A DNA stretch of 8,506 bases from Candidatus Peregrinibacteria bacterium (GTDB lineage: Bacteria > Patescibacteriota > Gracilibacteria > Peribacterales > Peribacteraceae), in NCBI GenBank assembly GCA_016201685.1, contig JACQCJ010000039.1, positions 1 through 8,506 on the forward strand, given 5' to 3'. A program made the position numbers and the translations under genes. Below, piece by piece: positions 5,273-8,506 of this stretch (the stretch's first letter is position 1; each line of letters starts with the position of its first letter). Below the pieces are notes generated by a model. It was not told the DNA's origin and made no database searches. It saw only the letters and a list, made by a program, of their open reading frames with translations.

Positions 5273-5668
5273 ATGCCACAAGCCTCCACCTCTGCCTCAA
5301 CCTCCACCAAGAAGCGCGTGCTCATTGTGGAAGACGAGCGGCCGCTCGCCCACGCGCTCGAGTTGAAAGTGGGGCACGAGGGGTACGAGACGCACGTCTG
5401 CCTCACGGGGGCGGATGGTCTCAAGGAAGCCCTCACCGGCTCCTACGATTGCATCCTCCTCGACCTGATCATGCCGGAGATGGACGGCTTTTCGCTCCTG
5501 CAGGAGATCGTGGCGAAGAAGGTCAAAACGCCGGTGATCGTGCTCAGCAACCTCGGCCAGGAAGAAGACAAGGCCAAGGCGAAATCCTTCGGCGTCGTCG
5601 ATTACTTCGTGAAAGCCAATACGCCGATCGCGGACATCGTGAAGCGCGTGCGCGGCTTGCTGGCGTGA
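5273..5668 (+). CDS. Single-domain response regulator (CheY-like receiver)
   Basis: This 131-residue protein is one REC domain with no output domain. The acidic pair is E20/D21 (IVEDE), the phosphorylated aspartate D64 (LLDLIMPEMDG), the switch serine S92 (VLSN), the aromatic Y111 and the conserved lysine K114 (YFVKAN). It should be phosphorylated by a histidine kinase encoded elsewhere and act by protein contact. It has its own promoter and lies 70 bases upstream of pilB on the same strand, so control of pilus activity is a reasonable inference. Residues 2-12 are a low-complexity Ala/Ser/Thr tail coded by a 6-base tandem repeat. ATG 5273 follows the promoter closely; no Shine-Dalgarno site is seen. 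An ATG at 5254 is in another frame. Confidence 0.93.
   Translation: MPQASTSASTSTKKRVLIVEDERPLAHALELKVGHEGYETHVCLTGADGLKEALTGSYDCILLDLIMPEMDGFSLLQEIVAKKVKTPVIVLSNLGQEEDKAKAKSFGVVDYFVKANTPIADIVKRVRGLLA
5283..5306 (+). repeat. Hexanucleotide repeat CCTCNN in the receiver N terminus
   Basis: Units CCTCCA, CCTCTG, CCTCAA and CCTCCA run in tandem. The 6-base period keeps frame and encodes a Ser/Thr/Ala-rich tail ahead of the REC domain. Confidence 0.6.
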
Positions 5669-5680
5669 CGCTTGAACGCA

Positions 5681-5722
5681 CAGAAATCAGAATTCAGAAC
5701 GCAGAGTTCAGAAATCAATATC
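5681..5722 (+). repeat. Degenerate heptanucleotide array, unit CAGAANT
   Basis: Six consecutive 7-base blocks: CAGAAAT (5681), CAGAATT (5688), CAGAACG (5695), CAGAGTT (5702), CAGAAAT (5709) and a decayed CAATATC (5716). The array fills the gap between the receiver gene and pilB and ends 16 bases before the pilB ATG. Confidence 0.8.
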
Positions 5723-5738
5723 TCTCACCGCCCTGTCT

Positions 5739-7538
5739 ATGCCCGTCAAAGACGCCGACCTCGGGAAGATCCTCCTGGAACAGAGCTATCTGAGCGAAGC
5801 GGATTTGCAGATGGCCGAGAAGCAGGCGAAGGACCGCGACGTGCCCTTCAAGTCGGTATTGATCGAGCTCGGGCTCCTCACCCAGGAGCTCCTCGAGGGC
5901 GCACTGGCGGAGTACTACAAGTTGCCGTTCGCCGATCTCCTCTCTTCGCCTCCCTCGCCCGATTTCATCGCCATGCTGCCGGAGGAGATCGCCCGGACGT
6001 ACGGGGCCATCGTGATCGGACGCGACAAGGAGACCGCGAAGATCGCGACGTCGGATCCGAGCAATCCGCTCCTGGAGGAGGCGATCCGCTTGAATCTTGA
6101 TCAGGAGATGGCGCAGTTCCCCGAGAAGGAAGATCCCGAGAAGAAGAAGATGCTCGCGCGCAAGACCGCTGCACGGCCGATCGCCCAGAGGAGCAAAGAG
6201 CCGGAACGCAAGAAGTATGGGGGAAAACTCGCCTTCGTGTACGCGCCCAGGAGCGCCATCGAGGGTCTCTTCGTGCACTACCGAAAGCCGCTCGCGACCC
6301 GGTTTCAGGCCATCATCAACGAACAGGGGAAGGTGGCCCCGGAGATCATCACCGAGATCTTCAACGACGCGATCGAGCTGCGGGCTTCCGACATCCACTT
6401 CGAGCCGCAGGAGCGCATGGTCATCATCCGGTTCCGCGTCGACGGCGTCATGCACGTGGCGGGGAAGCTCCCCAAGGAATACTACGAGGGCATCGTCAAC
6501 CGCATCAAGATCGCCGCGAACATGAAGATCGATGAACACTACGCGGCGCAGGACGGCGCCATCCGCTACGAGACGCCGACCGGCTCCACGATCGACTTGC
6601 GCGTCTCCATCGTGCCGATCGTCGACGGGGAGAAGATCGTGCTGCGGATCCTCTCCGAGTACGTCCGCACGCTCACCCTGAACGATCTCGGCTTCTCCGA
6701 GGAGTACCGTCAGATCCTGGAGAAGGTGGCCCACAAGCCGTTCGGGATGATCCTCACGACCGGGCCCACGGGGTCGGGTAAATCGACGACGCTCTACGCG
6801 CTCCTCAAGATCCGCAATTACCCCGACGTGAACATCTGCACGATCGAGGACCCGGTGGAATACAAGATCCCGGGCATCAACCACATTCAGGTGAACACGG
6901 AAACGAACTTGACCTTCGCCACGGGATTGCGCGCGCTCGTCCGCCAGGACCCCAACGTCATCCTCGTGGGGGAAATCCGCGACGGCGAAACGGCATCGAT
7001 CGCGGTGAACGCCGCGCTCACCGGGCACCTGCTCTTCTCGACTCTCCACGCCAACGACGCCGCGACCGCCGTCCCGCGCCTGCTGGAAATGGGCGTCGAG
7101 CCCTTTCTCCTCGCATCGACCCTGGAAGTCGTCATCGGGCAGCGGCTCGTGCGGCGCATCTGTCCGCAGTGCCGCTACAGCTACTCCATTCCGCTGAACG
7201 AAGCGCAGAAACTCTTCCCGGGTGGCGAGGAATTCTTCCCCACGAAGGAAGCCGTTCGCCTCTACAAAGGGAAAGGGTGTGATGCGTGCGGAGGGACCGG
7301 GTACGTCGGACGGGTCGGCATCTACGAGCTCCTCCTCATCACGCCGGAGATCGAGGATCTCATCATCCACCGCGCCACGAGCACCGATCTGAACGCGATG
7401 GCCAAGAAGCAAGGACTCAAGTTCCTCTTCGACGACGGATTCGAGAAGGTGAAATCGGGCATGACGACGATCGAGGAACTCATGCGTGTCGCAGCCCCTC
7501 CCGGACTCCTCTTCGCCAATGCCCGAAAAAAATCCTAG
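5739..7538 (+). CDS. pilB: Type IV pilus assembly ATPase PilB (GspE/PulE family)
   Basis: This hexameric cytoplasmic ATPase powers pilus extension. Of 599 residues, about 1-70 form a MshEN/GspE-N-type domain (LGKILLEQSYLSEADLQ, then VLIELGLLTQELLEGALAEYYKLPF). A linker of about 40 residues rich in K, E and R (122-160) interrupts the second N-terminal domain. The motor has Walker A GPTGSGKS (342-349, K348), Asp box IEDPVEY (369-375), Walker B VILVGEIRD (407-415), His box STLHAND (434-440) and tetracysteine zinc site C475/C478 plus C514/C517. These features favour an extension-type PilB/GspE over PilT. Type II secretion GspE cannot be excluded, but a prepilin peptidase nearby fits both. No Shine-Dalgarno site is seen; it is probably cotranscribed with the receiver gene. 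Confidence 0.94.
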   Translation: MPVKDADLGKILLEQSYLSEADLQMAEKQAKDRDVPFKSVLIELGLLTQELLEGALAEYYKLPFADLLSSPPSPDFIAMLPEEIARTYGAIVIGRDKETAKIATSDPSNPLLEEAIRLNLDQEMAQFPEKEDPEKKKMLARKTAARPIAQRSKEPERKKYGGKLAFVYAPRSAIEGLFVHYRKPLATRFQAIINEQGKVAPEIITEIFNDAIELRASDIHFEPQERMVIIRFRVDGVMHVAGKLPKEYYEGIVNRIKIAANMKIDEHYAAQDGAIRYETPTGSTIDLRVSIVPIVDGEKIVLRILSEYVRTLTLNDLGFSEEYRQILEKVAHKPFGMILTTGPTGSGKSTTLYALLKIRNYPDVNICTIEDPVEYKIPGINHIQVNTETNLTFATGLRALVRQDPNVILVGEIRDGETASIAVNAALTGHLLFSTLHANDAATAVPRLLEMGVEPFLLASTLEVVIGQRLVRRICPQCRYSYSIPLNEAQKLFPGGEEFFPTKEAVRLYKGKGCDACGGTGYVGRVGIYELLLITPEIEDLIIHRATSTDLNAMAKKQGLKFLFDDGFEKVKSGMTTIEELMRVAAPPGLLFANARKKS

Positions 7539-8506
7539 ACCGTCGGCCGCTTCCGTTCCACCGCGCGCCGCGGGGCGGGCGGGCGGGAAACCGAATTTCT
7601 TCGGGATGCTCCGTCGGTATCTCGGCCTGTTCCCGCTGCGGGGAACAACCGAACCGTCGCCGACTCCTTCGCTCCGTTCCAACGGGTCGCCCAAGAAGCC
7701 GAAGGTCGTCCTCGTCAAGAAACTCCGGCTCGCAATTCCTGAGCGTACGCGCGCGGTGCCGATGGTCTTTCGGCCCAAGAAGATCACTGTGCGCACCGTG
7801 AAGAAGATTCTTCTCCCGCCGACATCGCAGAACATCCCCTCTCCCAAGATCGAGGATATTGCCGCCATGGAACAATCGCTGCAGCAGTACATGGAGCGGA
7901 AATCCGTTGCTCGGCAGCAACCGCGCGTCCCGCCGGTTCCGGTACGCGAGCCCCCATCCGCTCTCCCCGATGACGAGGCCGTGCTCAGCGGTTGGCGAAA
8001 ATTCTTGCGTTTCTTGCCGTTTCTCTCCGCGACACTCCTGGAGACGAAGCAGAAGACCCAAACGCTCGAGCAGAAGCTGGCGGAGCACGAGCGGCGAACG
8101 CGAGAGATGGCGCTGCGGCTTCATGAGGCGGAGCTTCGCCTGCAGGAGCGCGCGCAGCAGGAAGAGCGCCGTGAAACCCTCCAGCGGTCATCCACCGTTC
8201 TCTCATCCCCGAATACCGCAGGGACGGGAAGAGTCTCTTCTCCTTCCAGTATTTCTAGTCCGCACGGCTCGATCAGAGGTCCTTCCACTGCGCCCTCGCG
8301 ATCGGCTCCTTCGGAAAATGACCAGGAAACGGCCGGTGCGGGTCGTCTGCTCGCGGCGGAGAAGAGGCAGGAGACGCCGACGGAGACCTTGAAAGCCGGC
8401 GATCTGGCCGGACTCAAGCGCGCTGCGAAGGACACGTCCACATTCGGTCTCGTGGAGAAGGAGAAAAGGGGAATTCTGGGCTCCCTCTTCTCGGGCATCC
8501 GCGAAA
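7519..8506 (+). CDS. Unrecognised basic, coiled-coil protein downstream of pilB (partial, runs off edge)
   Basis: From ATG 7519 a frame stays open for 329 codons to the window edge, so the 3' end is missing. It overlaps the last 20 bases of pilB in another frame, which suggests translational coupling. Order: a basic, proline-rich N terminus (about 1-110, with FFGMLRRYLGLFPLRG at 26-41 and several KK/RPKK clusters); a hydrophobic, amphipathic piece FLRFLPFLSATLL (about 162-174); a highly charged E/R/Q-rich coiled coil (about 174-224); a Ser/Pro/Thr/Gly-rich linker (about 224-285); and a new charged region ending GILGSLFSGIRE. No signal peptide and no clear membrane helix. I do not recognise a family. 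Position suggests a pilus-assembly partner, which is inference only. Confidence 0.72.
   Translation, partial: MPEKNPRPSAASVPPRAAGRAGGKPNFFGMLRRYLGLFPLRGTTEPSPTPSLRSNGSPKKPKVVLVKKLRLAIPERTRAVPMVFRPKKITVRTVKKILLPPTSQNIPSPKIEDIAAMEQSLQQYMERKSVARQQPRVPPVPVREPPSALPDDEAVLSGWRKFLRFLPFLSATLLETKQKTQTLEQKLAEHERRTREMALRLHEAELRLQERAQQEERRETLQRSSTVLSSPNTAGTGRVSSPSSISSPHGSIRGPSTAPSRSAPSENDQETAGAGRLLAAEKRQETPTETLKAGDLAGLKRAAKDTSTFGLVEKEKRGILGSLFSGIRE

Noticed and set aside
5715..7892. A 725-codon open frame on the minus strand
   Set aside because: It lies antisense to pilB, whose domains are unmistakable. The predicted protein is low-complexity R/D/E/V/L-rich with no motif, as expected from the shadow of a GC-rich gene.

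Overview
The window looks like an ordinary chromosomal stretch from a bacterium with a moderately high GC content and tightly packed genes. RNase J, SmpB, RecR, a prepilin peptidase, a PilB-type ATPase with a stand-alone receiver domain beside it, short genes and few Shine-Dalgarno sequences together suggest a candidate-phylum lineage such as the Peregrinibacteria/Patescibacteria. That placement is inference; nothing here proves it. TGA, TAG and TAA are all used as stops (for example TGA for the HAD, smpB, purH and receiver genes), so the UGA=Gly code of Gracilibacteria does not apply.

Left to right: the last 37 codons of a probable RNase J (1-115); a HAD-family phosphatase (188-832); a small one-helix membrane protein behind a good sigma70-type promoter (892-1116); a prepilin peptidase with an odd TTG start next to repeats (1288-2055); a gap of more than 300 bases that appears to encode a minus-strand structured small RNA with its own promoter and terminator (about 2291 down to 2099); smpB, whose start is better placed at GTG 2416; recR (2958-3554); purH on the minus strand (3625-5184); a single-domain receiver protein behind its own promoter (5273-5668); a PilB/GspE-type ATPase (5739-7538); and an unrecognised coiled-coil protein that overlaps pilB by 20 bases and runs off the right edge (7519-8506).

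Functionally there are two themes. Prepilin peptidase, pilus ATPase, the receiver protein and perhaps the last protein belong to type IV pilus (or related type II-like) assembly. RNase J, SmpB, RecR and PurH are housekeeping genes for RNA decay, ribosome rescue, recombination repair and purine synthesis.

The two most notable signals are not protein genes. One is the candidate small RNA at 2099-2291, where seven imperfect positions in the proposed helices are all G-U pairs if read on the minus strand and all A-C mismatches if read on the plus strand. The other is a set of six degenerate tandem arrays with different unit sequences but nearly all with a 7-base period. Five lie just upstream of genes; one lies inside purH, where it is translated in frame and replaces a normally conserved stretch.
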